Source: Oikopleura dioica (Eukaryota; Chordata; Appendicularia; Copelata; Oikopleuridae). From it: a stretch of 64,000 bases of DNA. The translations under genes were made by a program, and so were the position numbers. The notes below the pieces were generated by a model. The model worked only from the letters and a program-made list of their open reading frames with translations. It ran no database searches and was not told the DNA's origin. Positions within the stretch are counted from its first letter, which is position 1. The number at the start of each line of letters is the position of its first letter. The stretch lies in the NCBI GenBank assembly GCA_907165135.1, contig OU015566.1, positions 2,358,501 to 2,422,500 of the forward strand. Direction: 5' to 3'. Below are positions 22,012 to 32,376 of the stretch, piece by piece.

Positions 22012-24986
22012 ATGAGGCTTTTGGTAAGTTCGACTTACAAGAGAAAATTCGAAAGCTTCTTATTATAGCTGTCTTTCGCCTTGCTGTTTGCAAATGTCCT
22101 CGCCAATCAAAAGTACATCGACCTGGTCATGGACTACCTTAGCACTCTTCCACCAGAGGTTGAAGGTCCCTACGGTCCACTTGTTTTCGACTCGACCACC
22201 CTTCAATGCGCAGAAGACTCGCTGCAGGATCTGCCAGACCTGCCGATCGGAAGTTCTAGAGAAAATGTCTACCAGCACATGATGACGTCATTGTTCTTGA
22301 AGGGCGATGAAAATGCTCTGGATGCGATCAAGTAAGCTTTTCTTCAAATAAATTTATAATCTTCAATTTCTAGAGCCGCAATGACCGCAGACACTTGGAT
22401 CTACAACGGTGTATTCGTCATGGAAACCATGCTCAATTTTGACATGCATTACGATGCCGCCGGTTTTGTGTCGCCAAATCCTGACTCTTGGGATTTCTCA
22501 GCTGTCAATTGGACTATTACGGGCAGTACCGAGGCGGAGCTCTCGGAAGACTACATGGGTGAGATTCTCGCTGGTCATCCAATGAGCTCGGATGTGACAG
22601 TCTTGGCAGAAGTTATTGCGCCGGTTTTGGAAGGATATGAAGATACTTTCCAGTAAGTCGAAATTCTTTCCGAAAATAAATTATTCTTTTCAAGGTATTC
22701 GTCCGCTCGAACAGTCTGCCTCAACCCTTCGCTCATCCAAAACAATCACTGGGTATGCCCTCTGGGTTTCGACCCTGCTACGGCAATCTGCCCAACTGGC
22801 TGTGCCGAGGAAAACTGCATTCTCGAAACAACTCTTGAAGAGGTTTGCGGCTCCTACGCCCAAGCGAGCTTTGATTGGGGAGTTTCGCCGCTCGTCGGTT
22901 CCTGGGGAATGGACTGGTTCGAGGATCAGGTCAACAACTACTGCTGCCCAGCGCTAAGTGGATTTCAACAATGGGAGATTCTTGATGGAGCGGCTCAAGC
23001 AATTGCTTCGATGGGCGGGTTTAGTGGAGCGCCATTTGCTGGTGATCAATTCGCATCTGGGGTTCAGGGATGGTTCGATGCTAACAACGGCAATTACTCA
23101 GGAATTGTCTCCGAAATTCTCAACTCCGGTGCATTCGAAGGTCTGGATTGGCTCCTGACAGCTGGTGAGTTTATGTCCACTGACTTTGGTGGCAACAACC
23201 GAAACGGCTCCGGTGGCGCCAACTACGCCACTCAATCTAACGGCTACTGGCAGATTTACGATATGATCGACCTCGTCAGCGTCAACGGATCTTGGGGCGT
23301 GTTCGGAAACGAGTGGAATGAGGGAAATGCTTCTTATGTGAATTTCACCTTTGGCGACTGGCAACAATGGGTTGAGGGCCATGCCGACGAGTGGGGAGAA
23401 AATTCGCAACAATTGATCGAATTCTGGAGCACTCAACAATGGTTCAATAACATTCGAAACGGAACGATGAATATCTACGGTCCAGGCGGCGAAGGTGGCG
23501 GTGGAGGAACCCCCGGTGAAATCCCAATCATCATTATGGAAACTGTCGAGTGGCCCTTCCCAACCGGCTGCATTACCAAAACCTACCAACAATCCATCAA
23601 CGACTATCTCACCACTCATGGCAAGAACCAGAGCCTTTTGACGGACATGAACTCGTTCTGGATCCAAATGAGCGCTGACCAAGGACTTGATTGGACTCTC
23701 GCCCCGGGCAGTGTCGCTGAGGTCTTGACTGGCACTGCTTATGGGTCGATTTCTCTGCAGAATTTCTTGAATTCGATCGATCCAACTGGTGCGAAATGGG
23801 CTGCTTTCCAGCCTTGCTGGCTCCTCCCCGAATTCAACTCCTTGATCGCCCGAGTCGAAAGTCAACTTCTCATCGGAACATTCTGGAACCCGCCCCAAGC
23901 AGCCAACGACGTCGAAGCTGGAGAACTGTTTGAAAACGCCAACTGGAACGAAATGCGACTCGATGAAGATTGCTGCAGCGTTGATGCGCTTTCGATCGCG
24001 GAGGATTACGATGCAATGCCGAATTTGGACTGGATTTGGGCTTCAAACTCAAGCTTGCAAATTGCCGATCAGATTGTGCCCTACTTGGATGCTGCTTGTT
24101 GCAATTTGAATGATACGCTTTTGGGCTTCTTGAACACGACGAATATGACTGATGGATATGGATCGCTTCATGGTGATCCCCATGTTATTGTTCAAACTCC
24201 TGGACAAGAAACGGTTACTTATTCTTCCTTGATAGGCAAAATTTTAGTTTTCATTGGCTGATCGCGTTCTTAATAAGATAACCAATTAAAAGAGGCAATC
24301 TGTTTCAAACTCGATGCCCAAAACGACGGGGTCTACACACTTCTTTCCGACCCATCTCTCAATTTGGATGTCACTGGTGAAATGACACATGAAGGCAGCA
24401 AGAAATTCGTCATGGACAAGGTCTTCATCACATCTCCAAAAGGTCTTCAGATCGAAATCGACTCGTATTTCGTCAAAATCGCCCGAGACGAAGTCGTTGC
24501 TCTCGAAACCTTGATGGGCTCTTTCGATGAATTTGGAATGGACGATGTTCATTTCTCCCTCTCCGGAGTCGCCAATGGAGAGCACAATAATGCGGTGAAA
24601 ATGACTATGGTTGGAAACAACGATGAGCGAATCGAGCTTTTGGTGAGCACGAAGCAGACAAAGAGCTCGCTCAGATTTTCGGTGTTGAATTCTGATGGAC
24701 TTTCAACGAGCGGATTGAAAGGAATTATCGGCGAAAGCATCATGGTAAGTCTAAATGTAGCTTTTTCTTCTAATTTTTTCTTTAGCCAAATGACTACAAA
24801 ATCGATGAAAACGGCTTCGTCCACATCGGCAACCGCGTCATTCTCGGTGGAGAGCAATCACATGATTCCAACAACGACTGCCTCCTCCTCAGCGACGATG
24901 ATGTCTCTCTTTTCATTGGTCATCCAGTTTCGGACTTCCAAACTATCAAGACCTTCGAACTCATTGAAGATCTTTCGCCCAAGTAA
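22012..24986 (+). CDS. Large secreted protein with ITIH-like C-terminal domain, 915 aa
   Basis: Exons 22012-22023, 22069-22331, 22374-22652, 22695-24235, 24293-24744 and 24786-24986 give one frame. A signal peptide (MRLLLSFALLFANVLA) leads a roughly 690-residue Trp/Cys-rich region with no recognised family (repeated DW, WNEM, CCPAL and CCSVDA motifs) and a Gly-rich linker. The end begins HGDPHVIVQTPGQ and continues AICFKLDAQNDGVYTLLSDP, the pattern of inter-alpha-trypsin-inhibitor heavy-chain C-termini (GDPHF...CFNID...LVSDP). ITIH heavy chains bind hyaluronan in matrices; a role in the secreted house or matrix is inference. The intron 24236-24292 is GC-AG. An AATTTCAG acceptor precedes the ATG, 161 bp after the GT12 stop. 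Confidence 0.7.
24236..24292 (+). other. GC-AG intron in the ITIH-like gene
   Basis: A 57-nt intron starting GCAAAATT and ending AAAAG. It is phase 1 on both sides and restores the GDPH...ICF spacing of the ITIH domain. The only nearby GT donor gives the wrong phase. Confidence 0.65.
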
Positions 24987-25469
24987 AATATTCATACGAT
25001 AACTGCTGCTTTTTTCTGTAAATATTATCAATTTGAAAAACCCGGGAAATCGAAATCTTTTAATTTTTTTTCTTGGTCTGTGAAAATTTCAAAATGATTT
25101 TGATTTCTCCCGTTTTGGCTGAAAATTGAGACAAACTGGCCTGTGTCGACAATTCTTCTGCTCTTAGAAAAAAAATAAATTCAAAACGAAAATCCTTTCC
25201 GCGAAATTAAATAACGCGCAAATCAATCTGATGGTTTTTGATTACCCCTGTCCCAAGTCCATTAGCTAGCTCCTTAATTGATCGGCTGCGTTTTCCATGA
25301 GCCGCTGGCGACACTTTTCAATTTGAGCTTTCGAGCAATTTGCCCCGTTTTCTTTGACACTTGCAGTGAATATTTGATACTCAGAGGAGAGGCAGAACGT
25401 ATAAAACTATATCGGAAAAATAAAAAAACGAGAATAATTCGATATTGAGTTAAAAGAGGGAATTGATAA

Positions 25470-26103
25470 ATGGAAATTGTGGAAGAAAACTGTCTCATAC
25501 CAAATTTGACAATAATTACCCATGGTTTGATTTTTCTCTCAAAAATAATTAACAAGTTTTTAGGAAAATGGTCAAAGTGGACGACTTGGAGCGACTGTCA
25601 ATTCGTTACTTTTCCACGTGAGAGATTTTTTTCTTTCCAAAAAGCAAATTTTTATTAAAGATTGTATTGGGAAGAAATTTCGATATCGCGATTGTTTTAC
25701 TCGGCCGCACTACAATTATGGTTAGAAAAGGCTTTTTTTGTTGAAGAAAAAAAAAATTCAGAAAATATCGAGTTCATTTGTAATGGAAGAAAGGTTCAAG
25801 AAGATCATTGTCATATTCATCTGTTTCGGGCTTGTGATATAATATTTCTTATCTAGATTTTTGGTGGTTACAAAGCCCCTCTGAAAGTGTCTCGTTGCCT
25901 GGACCCAAATCCCCCTTTGTACCATCATCTTCGTCGCTTTCTTCCTCGGCGCAACTTGGGAGTGCTACGACTATATCAAACGATCAAGAAGACCAAAGAC
26001 CGCAGCAACCCTGAAAGTCGAAAAAGTGTGCATCAAAAACAATCTGATTCTACCTCAAGATGACGAAGTTATTCAAACATCTTTTCCTCCCCATGATCAT
26101 TGA
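25470..26103 (+). CDS. TSR-domain single-pass membrane protein, about 152 aa
   Basis: Exons 25470-25524, 25564-25617, 25661-25720, 25762-25835 and 25888-26103. The extracellular part follows thrombospondin type-1 consensus: GKWSKWTTWSDCQ, then GKKFRYRDC, FICNGRKVQEDHC. A hydrophobic helix (IPLCTIIFVAFFLGATW) is followed by the basic stop-transfer YIKRSRR and a cytoplasmic tail. The junction 25835/25888 keeps phase only with a GA-AG intron of 52 nt. The first exon may not be the true N-terminus because MEIVEENCL is not a signal peptide; an upstream signal exon may be missing. TSR proteins act in adhesion and guidance. Confidence 0.65.
25836..25887 (+). other. Candidate GA-AG intron
   Basis: A 52-nt segment starting GATATAAT and ending CTGAAAG. 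It is phase 0 on both sides. The only GT donor nearby puts the hydrophobic membrane segment out of frame. GA-AG introns are a known minor class in larvaceans. Confidence 0.55.
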
Positions 26104-26620
26104 ACAATAAATCCAGACGAACTTTATCTTGCGAGATGGCTTGATATCAAAATACTCGACTGATCCAAACAAGCGTTATCGAATCAAACATAGCGTAAAT
26201 TTGTCGTATCAATGATACGGTATCTTGATTCATGACGATTGATAATAAAATAAAATATACTCTAATTACACATTAGCGATGAGCCCGACCAACTTCAATT
26301 TTTGATCTCTTCAAACTTTTTTTGAAAAAAATCTTTGTCCGTCAAATACGAGCCGCGATGATCGTAAATATTAAAAATGCAACTAGCATTCAAATTATCG
26401 ACGAAAGTCGAAACACCAAGGTTTTCTGATGGAAAAAAACTTTGGAAAGATAATTAAATCAGATCGTTTATTTCAAATAGAATCAGGAGCAAGTTTTGAC
26501 ATACTATTAATAAATTTAACATTTTAATAATAATGATAGGGGAATTTGATAATTTGGTAATATTAAAGACAAGAGAGAGAAACTCTTTTCAGTGAATTTC
26601 ATTTGCCATGGTTTTCCATC
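26104..26620. other. Convergent intergenic spacer
   Basis: AT-rich, no gene seen; AATAAA-like signals near 26247 and 26509. Confidence 0.4.
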
Positions 26621-27800
26621 TTAAGAGTACCATTTCTGGTAGAAGAAATTCTTGACCTTGTAGGACAGCGCAGGATAGGCGAATGGGTCAGAAGCGTAAG
26701 CTCGGAAACTGCCGGAGACTTGTGCGTACATTGATTCGTATGTTCCTGAAAGAACCTCAACGCCGTCAATTTTCACGGAGTAGCTGACGAAACCGTCCAT
26801 GTTATCGGTCTGAACAGCTTCGAATGAGTTCCATTCGCCCTCGATGCAGTCGAATGTGACCGAGTTAAAATAGTGGCCGCTTCCGTTATGATCTTTGTGG
26901 GAGATCTCGTAAGTGTTCTTGTCCGGTTGGCGCGAGATCACGAATTGCCCCATCTGCACGATATTGCGCAATTTATCGTCAAGTCCAGTTGTCGATGAGT
27001 CGCAGAGTACGTCGACTCCGATTCGGTAGCTGAGAGTAGCGTCAAGAGCGCCGAGATAGTTGTTCCGGAAAGGATTGATAGCGCAGCCGTCCACGAGTGT
27101 GGTGCAGTAGTTGAGTCCGTCGCAAGGATTGGTGCACGATGGGGCAGCCTCCGTCGTGGTCGTTGTTGTAGAAGTCGTTGTTGTAGTAGTCGTTGTTGTT
27201 GTTGTCTTCCCGACGCAGGAGGTTTCCCAGCTGGTCTTATTCCAAAATGGCGCTTTGAACTCTCCTTCGACGCAGCGGACTCGACCGTTTACCGTTCCAT
27301 CTTCACAGACGAGAGAATAATCGGCTCGTTTCTGGTTGATGGTCTCGTAGAGCTTCAGCTGACCGTCCTCGATGTTGGTCGCGGCAGCTAATGCCTTGCA
27401 GGGATGAATGTCAACTGGAGAGCATGACAGCTGGGTACCAGTAGGTAGATTTCTTAAGAAATAAATAAGCTTGAAAATGAACGAGGAAAATTTACTTTCT
27501 TGCGACAGTAGCAGGGTCACCGCAGCGGGTGAGGAATCTGGGTCCGTCCTTCTTAGGCTTTGTGGTCCAATCGGGCTTGAATCCGCTTTCGCAAGTTGGG
27601 TGGCACTTGACCTTGGACCTCGTCAATCCGAGGCCGGGGCAGTTCCAGGACCCATTGGCGATTGGGAACGCTGCTTTCGTCTCTTCAATCTTGGCATCGC
27701 AGATGACTCGGCGATCCTCTCGTTCTTCCGACGTCAGCGAGTTGTACTGTTGGTAGTAACCGGCGTAAACACTGGCAAAAATGGCACTTGAAAGTCTCAT
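26621..27800 (-). CDS. Secreted two-module protein with poly-Thr linker, 378 aa
   Basis: Exons 27496-27800 and 26621-27452 join in frame. The start MRLSSAIFASVYAG directly follows an AAAATTAG acceptor; a longer frame begins upstream. The N-terminal module has paired cysteines (NGSWNCPG, VKCHPTC, TRCGDP, LSCSPVDIHPCKA, LVCEDGTVNGRVRCVEG). A run of about 20 threonines (encoded by a GTT/GTC microsatellite on the plus strand) probably carries O-glycans. The C-terminal module (NYCTTLVDGCAINPFRNNYL to KNFFYQKWY) resembles a beta-sandwich lectin-like fold by alternation of hydrophobic and polar residues, but I recognise no family. Likely a mucin-like matrix component. Confidence 0.65.
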
Positions 27801-28319
27801 TTTTTCTAATTTTCGATTTTCGCTGAGCTTGAAAATGAAAATGATGAATTTCATGATTAAGGCGCTCGTTTATAAAGCTCCCGGTGTTGTTTTTCATTAT
27901 AAAGAAAAATTAAGCTGAACTCTTGTTATGGCCACTCAACTTTGTTCTGAGAGAAATCATTTTCAATAACCAAGTTGGTTGTTCTCCGAGAGAAGCTCAA
28001 AGCCCTTTTAAAAATGGTTAAAGAATAAATAAAAAAATAAAGAAAGTAAAACGTTCTGAACCTAGCCGACCCAATATAGCGTAATTAACGAATAAGTTAT
28101 TCGGAATAACAAGGAAAAGGAATTGCGAAGAGTTATTAAGATTATCTGGGAACTATTTTGGGAGATGATTTTTTAAATGGTAAGATTGAAGTAATTTTTC
28201 GACAAAAAATTCAGGAAAAATAAATCCTGCTCAAATTATCACTGAAAACGAATCAGGGCTCGAATAAATGATACGAATGAAATTTAAGAAATCCAACAGA
28301 TAATTTCTACATTTTAGTA
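27801..28319. other. Upstream region, no gene
   Basis: AT-rich DNA probably including the promoter of the Thr-rich gene; no coding frame. Confidence 0.4.
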
Positions 28320-28413
28320 CAGTGGTGTGAGAAGTTTCCGCACCCCTAAAGAGCGGGTAAAGTATGCTGCAACGCAGCACTCACAAAGGGTGCGTAAACC
28401 CCTCACACCACTG
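28320..28413. mobile_element. 94-bp hairpin MITE, TA flanks
   Basis: Near-perfect inverted ends CAGTGGTGTGAG and CTCACACCACTG, each next to TA. The whole unit folds as one hairpin around AGTATGCTGCAACGCAGC. CAGTG ends with TA suggest a Tc1/mariner derivative. Confidence 0.8.
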
Positions 28414-28807
28414 TAAGGATAAATTTTGTCCTTTGGGAGTCCCAAATTCGGACCCAAACTTTTCGTGGGAAAATAAGAGGGGTCATAGGAGTAGAAGCGA
28501 TTTGTTCTCACATTTAATTTGGATTGAATAAAAGTCATAGTCAAGTATTGTCTAATGGACTTATAGTTCCGCATCCGGCACAGTCTTGTCTATCTACGAA
28601 TGGTAGTTGCCTTGAACGAATTCCTTTTTTTTCAAGAAGGAAACGTTACTCACGTGAAAAATTGCATTAGTGAATCTCCTGAATTCCAACAAGCGGCGCC
28701 CACTTTGTTATTTGAATAAATATATGGACACAATTTGGCCCTTCTTTCAGAAAGAACTCTGGCGAACCTTTACACCGCGGAAAATTATTATTAACGAAGT
28801 GAAAGGA

Positions 28808-29254
28808 TAAAATAGGTGGTGGTCTAAACTTTGAAGTTCTTACGTGCGATAAGAACTTCGTGTGGCCTAAACTTTGATCGTTCCCATGTGCGATTCATTG
28901 AGAAAGTGGCCTAAACTTTGATCGTTCCCATGTGCGATTCATTGAGAAAGTGGCCTAAACTTTGATTCTTCCTATGTGTGAAAGTGGTCTAAACTTTGAA
29001 TTTCCCCTGAGGCGCTCTGACTAGTTCTATGTGTGTCATCACCTTGAATGAAAACGTAAACCTTATTGGTCTGCATAAAGCGTAGTGGCCTTAGCGGGCG
29101 GTGCTCTAGTCACCGATGGCAGAACCGCCTCCGGGGAAATTCAAAGTTTAGGCCACTTTCTCAAAGAATCGCACATGGGAACGATCAAAGTTTAGGCCAC
29201 ACGAAGTTCTTATCGCACGTAAGAACTTCAAAGTTTAGACCACCACCTATTTTA
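28808..29254. mobile_element. Inverted-repeat element with internal 44-bp tandem units
   Basis: Outer arms share AAAATAGGTGGTGGTCTAAA and its complement, followed by a TTCTTACGTGCGATAAGAAC hairpin in each arm. Between them GTGGCCTAAACTTTGATCGT... units of about 44 bp are repeated head to tail. The 3' arm carries one unit inverted. A composite foldback element is the best reading. No coding capacity. Confidence 0.7.
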
Positions 29255-29450
29255 AAACAAATGATGCCAACGTGTTTTCGGGAAATCAACGTATCTGACT
29301 ACTATTTCTGGAGAAAATGATTATAAAAAAGCGTTTTTCCTTCTGATAAAAAATTGAAAGAAATAGATTTTTAACGAAAATGAACGAAAAATTTCAAAGC
29401 GGAAATAAAATCACTCATGTGTACGTCAACTCTTTATTTTCTTTTAAAAA

Positions 29451-29819
29451 ATGACAGATTTTGAAGAGGCAAAGAATCAATACTGCACGAAAACTTCTTT
29501 GAAAGAAATTTTCCATCGCGAAATCGGATTCAGAGATCTTTACAAAGCAAATGTCTGCCGTGGTATCGGATATTTAGCCAAACCTTATGTCGTCTTCAAA
29601 ATTATTCTCACAAGTAGGTTTCCTTCTTTCATCGAAAAATTCATGATCATTCAAGTTTACTGGATTCCCGGGCTAATTTACAGAATTTGGAGTTTCTACA
29701 ACGAGAAAGGATATCAGTTTGGCCTCAAGGATCGCCAGTTCACGGATTGGGCGTCAAACTGGAATGATATTATTATTTGCGTCTATTTGCTTATTACTAG
29801 GGAAATCACTAATAATTAA
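29451..29819 (+). CDS. Small multi-pass membrane protein
   Basis: The frame encodes MTDFEEAKNQYCTKTSLKEI, then hydrophobic segments around PYVVFKIILT, YWIPGLIYRIWSFY and DIIICVYLLI. Removing a GT-AG intron of about 42 nt (from GTAGGTTTCC to CATTCAAG) keeps the frame and joins KIILT to IYWIPG. The last residues (REITNN) and the stop codon lie inside the left arm of the foldback element at 29800-30726, so the present C-terminus was supplied by that insertion. Family unknown. Confidence 0.5.
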   Translation: MTDFEEAKNQYCTKTSLKEIFHREIGFRDLYKANVCRGIGYLAKPYVVFKIILTSRFPSFIEKFMIIQVYWIPGLIYRIWSFYNEKGYQFGLKDRQFTDWASNWNDIIICVYLLITREITNN

Positions 29820-30726
29820 GCTTTTTCTAGCTTAGAAGGGTGAGGTTATAATACAGATTTAGAATCCCAGAAGCTGGGGATCATTTTGACTATTGATAGG
29901 TGGGGGTCAACTCGTACCCTGAGGGCATTTAGGCACCTCTGAAGTCCCAAAATCCAGCCAACTTCGGAAATTGGAATTTTGAACGCCCAGACCGCCCCTT
30001 TAGAGCCAGCGACTGTGCTAGAATTGTAGCCCAGGCTCTGACGGTCATTTGAGATATAGAAAAGTACTGAGACCCGGGGTTCCTGAGGAGCTAGAGGCTC
30101 TTGAAGTTCGGGAACTCGACAAAAATTGAGTACTTTTTCACAAAGTACACCATTTGTGTCACAAATGCCTCCAAAGACTCTTTATCTATGTTTATTCATT
30201 AAAAAATGTTTAAGAAATCATTTGGGGTCATCCGAGGTCACTCTAGGTCAGAAATTATGAAAAATTTAGAAAACTGTCATGAGTGACCCGATCTGACCTC
30301 GGATGACCCCAAACATTTTTAATGAAGAAACTTAGATAAAGAGTCTTTGAAGCATTTGTGACACAAATGGTGTACTTTTGTGAAAAAGTACTCAATTTTT
30401 GTCGAGTTCCCGAACTTCAAGAGCCTCTAGCTCCTCAGGAACCCCGGGTCTCAGTACTTTTCTATATCTCAAAATGACCGTCAGAGCCTGGGCTACAATT
30501 CTAGCACAGTCGCTGGCTCTAAAGGGGCGGTCTGGGCGTTCAAAATTCCAATTTCCGAAGTTGGCTGGATTTTGGGACTTCAGAGGTGCCTAAATGCCCT
30601 CAGGGTACGAGTTGACCCCCCACTATCAATAGTCAAAATGATCCCCAGCTTCTGGGGATTCTAAATCTGTATGATAACCTCACCCTTCTAAGCTAGAAAA
30701 AAAGCTTAATTATTAGTGATTTCCCC
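29800..30726. mobile_element. 927-bp foldback element with arms of about 430-450 bp
   Basis: The left half (starting GGGAAATCACTAATAATTAA) is repeated in inverse at high identity up to 30726, leaving a short centre near 30230-30300. The arms include GAGGTTATAATACAGATT, GCCCAGACCGCCCCTTTAGA and GGGGTCATCCGAGGTCA. No open frame of note. The length and near identity of the arms point to recent insertion or gene conversion. The left arm overlaps the stop of the gene at 29451. Confidence 0.85.
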
Positions 30727-30927
30727 TACTTATTACAACCTTTCTCGCGATTCAGAACTGTGATGAGTATCAGTTTAAGAAAAAAGACAAGCAGAGGTAA
30801 AATGCCGATAATGGTTGAGTAGAAATGAGTTCAGTCGTATTCCGGCTACTAAAACGATGTACTTCTGCCAGGTTCTTTTCGAAGTTGTTTTGGCACGGGA
30901 TGAGTTATAACATGAGATTTCACGAAA

Positions 30928-31137
30928 ATGAAAAAAAACTCTTATAAATTACCCGATTGTAAGACCCAGGCCGTAGCTGTTACAGCGATGTTTATGGCTC
31001 ATCACAACGGAACGCCAGTTGCTAAAGCATTGGCACCCGATGATCCTACTTCAGAAAAGCTTCTTTATGGCGATATTCATGTTCACATCATCAACGGTAT
31101 AAATAATATTGCCGAAGGATTCGGGCCTTTCGATTGA
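30928..31137 (+). CDS. Hypothetical small protein, 69 aa
   Basis: A frame from MKKNSYKLPDCKTQAVAVTA to NNIAEGFGPFD ends 34 bp before the ATG of the next gene. Balanced codon use and the close spacing support a real first gene of a two-gene operon. An upstream exon is possible because the N-terminus is short. No family. Confidence 0.4.
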   Translation: MKKNSYKLPDCKTQAVAVTAMFMAHHNGTPVAKALAPDDPTSEKLLYGDIHVHIINGINNIAEGFGPFD

Positions 31138-31171
31138 TAATTCCAGTTAAAAAATAAATTAAGCGGTGGTG

Positions 31172-31518
31172 ATGCTCATTGAGCTCTGCACAACAGCGAT
31201 TCCGGTCCGAGTCTTTCACTTTATCTTCATTTACGTATCAACAACCCGCGCTTTCGGAATATGATTTTGTTTTAGATATATTTATTCGTTTACACGCTCA
31301 ATAGCTACATCGCCTTTGTCATTTCTCCAGTCCGAAATAGACCCTACGAATTCCTTGATTGGGAAGAGCTCACCAAAGAGAAAGGCTTGGGGACGTTTGA
31401 AGCGATTGGACTCGTTTTTGCTGTCACAACAATTATTCATATCATTGTTTATTTCGTTTCAATGCTGAAATTTTGGATTGCTGATCTCTTTGAAAAGAAA
31501 TTTGGAATTTTAGCTTGA
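31172..31518 (+). CDS. Small multi-pass membrane protein, 101 aa
   Basis: Exons 31172-31234 and 31276-31518 (41-nt GT-AG intron). Hydrophobic segments PVRVFHFIFIYIYLFVYTL, SYIAFVISPV and IGLVFAVTTIIHIIVYFV flank a polar loop RPYEFLDWEELTKEKG. Overall plan and size resemble the protein at 29451-29819, but no residue-level homology is obvious. It lies 34 bp after the 30928 gene, with AAAAAATAAA in the gap. Confidence 0.55.
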
Positions 31519-31760
31519 TCGAATTGAATACATTTTTAAATAGAAACGATGGTCTTCAAAAGATCAATCATCAAAAACCGCTTTGTGCGCATTTGAGTTC
31601 TCATTTTTCTAAAATAGAGAATTTTATTTACAAAATCAGAGTTACAGAAAATCATGAGTAATTGAAAAGAGCATCGTCAGTGGAACAAGTACGAGCACCC
31701 AAGGTCGGAAGGCAGCATATTTGACATTTTTCGGAAAGACGCGGTTGAAAGACTAAAACG

Positions 31761-32292
31761 TCAGTGACCTCTCTTCATGAATTTCTTTACCTTTGATTCA
31801 TAAATATGATAAGCAAGAACCAAGTTGCCCATTCTATAAACTTGTTTGAGACCGATCATGATTGCTGCTGCTATCAAATAATCGAGTGTCTTTTTGGGAA
31901 GCATCTTTCTCGCCCGCTCCATGAACGGATCGATGTATTTTGAGTTGAATTCTTCTTTCGTCAGGCACTCTTCGGTGTCGTTTTCGGACAGAAGATTTGC
32001 GACCACTTGAGCTGGCTTTGTAATGATTTTATAACATCTAAAACCGTCGATTTTAGCCGCGTAGCGCAGGAAAGTACCCTTACGTGTATGCATCGGCATA
32101 ATCTTTCAACATCATCATTCCGCTCAGAAACACAACTCCATCGCAAAAGCCATAAACTGCCATGAAGCGCATAAACGGCACTCCTCCTTGCTTCCTCAAG
32201 TCGGCGAATTTCAGCTCTTTCAAACTCTTTCCACTTGAGGCGCTTCTGACACTTGCCAATCGAAATCGAACTAACGGAATTCGTGGAAACAT
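31761..32292 (-). CDS. Probable mitochondrial membrane protein, 161 aa
   Basis: Exons 32084-32292 and 31761-32037. The N-terminus MFPRIPLVRFRLASVRSASS is Arg/Ser-rich without acids, a mitochondrial targeting pattern. Two hydrophobic segments follow (FMAVYGFCDGVVFLSGMMML and TLDYLIAAAIMIGLKQVYRM), with a basic C-terminus. This is reminiscent of FAM210/DUF1279-type inner-membrane proteins, but the match is too weak to name. It starts 84 bp after the stop of the TDRD3-like gene, with an ACAACTAG acceptor one base before the ATG, so it is probably the downstream gene of an operon. Confidence 0.55.
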
Positions 32293-32376
32293 TCTAGTTG
32301 TTCACCATTAAATTGAGTGGTGAGATTGATAAGTGAACTATTTACGATTGAACAGAAATGTGAAAAAACAATTGAA

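Noticed and set aside
23098-23898. 266-codon minus-strand frame
   Set aside because: It is antisense to the 1541-bp exon of the ITIH-like gene, which is clearly coding with Cys/Trp motifs and a signal peptide.
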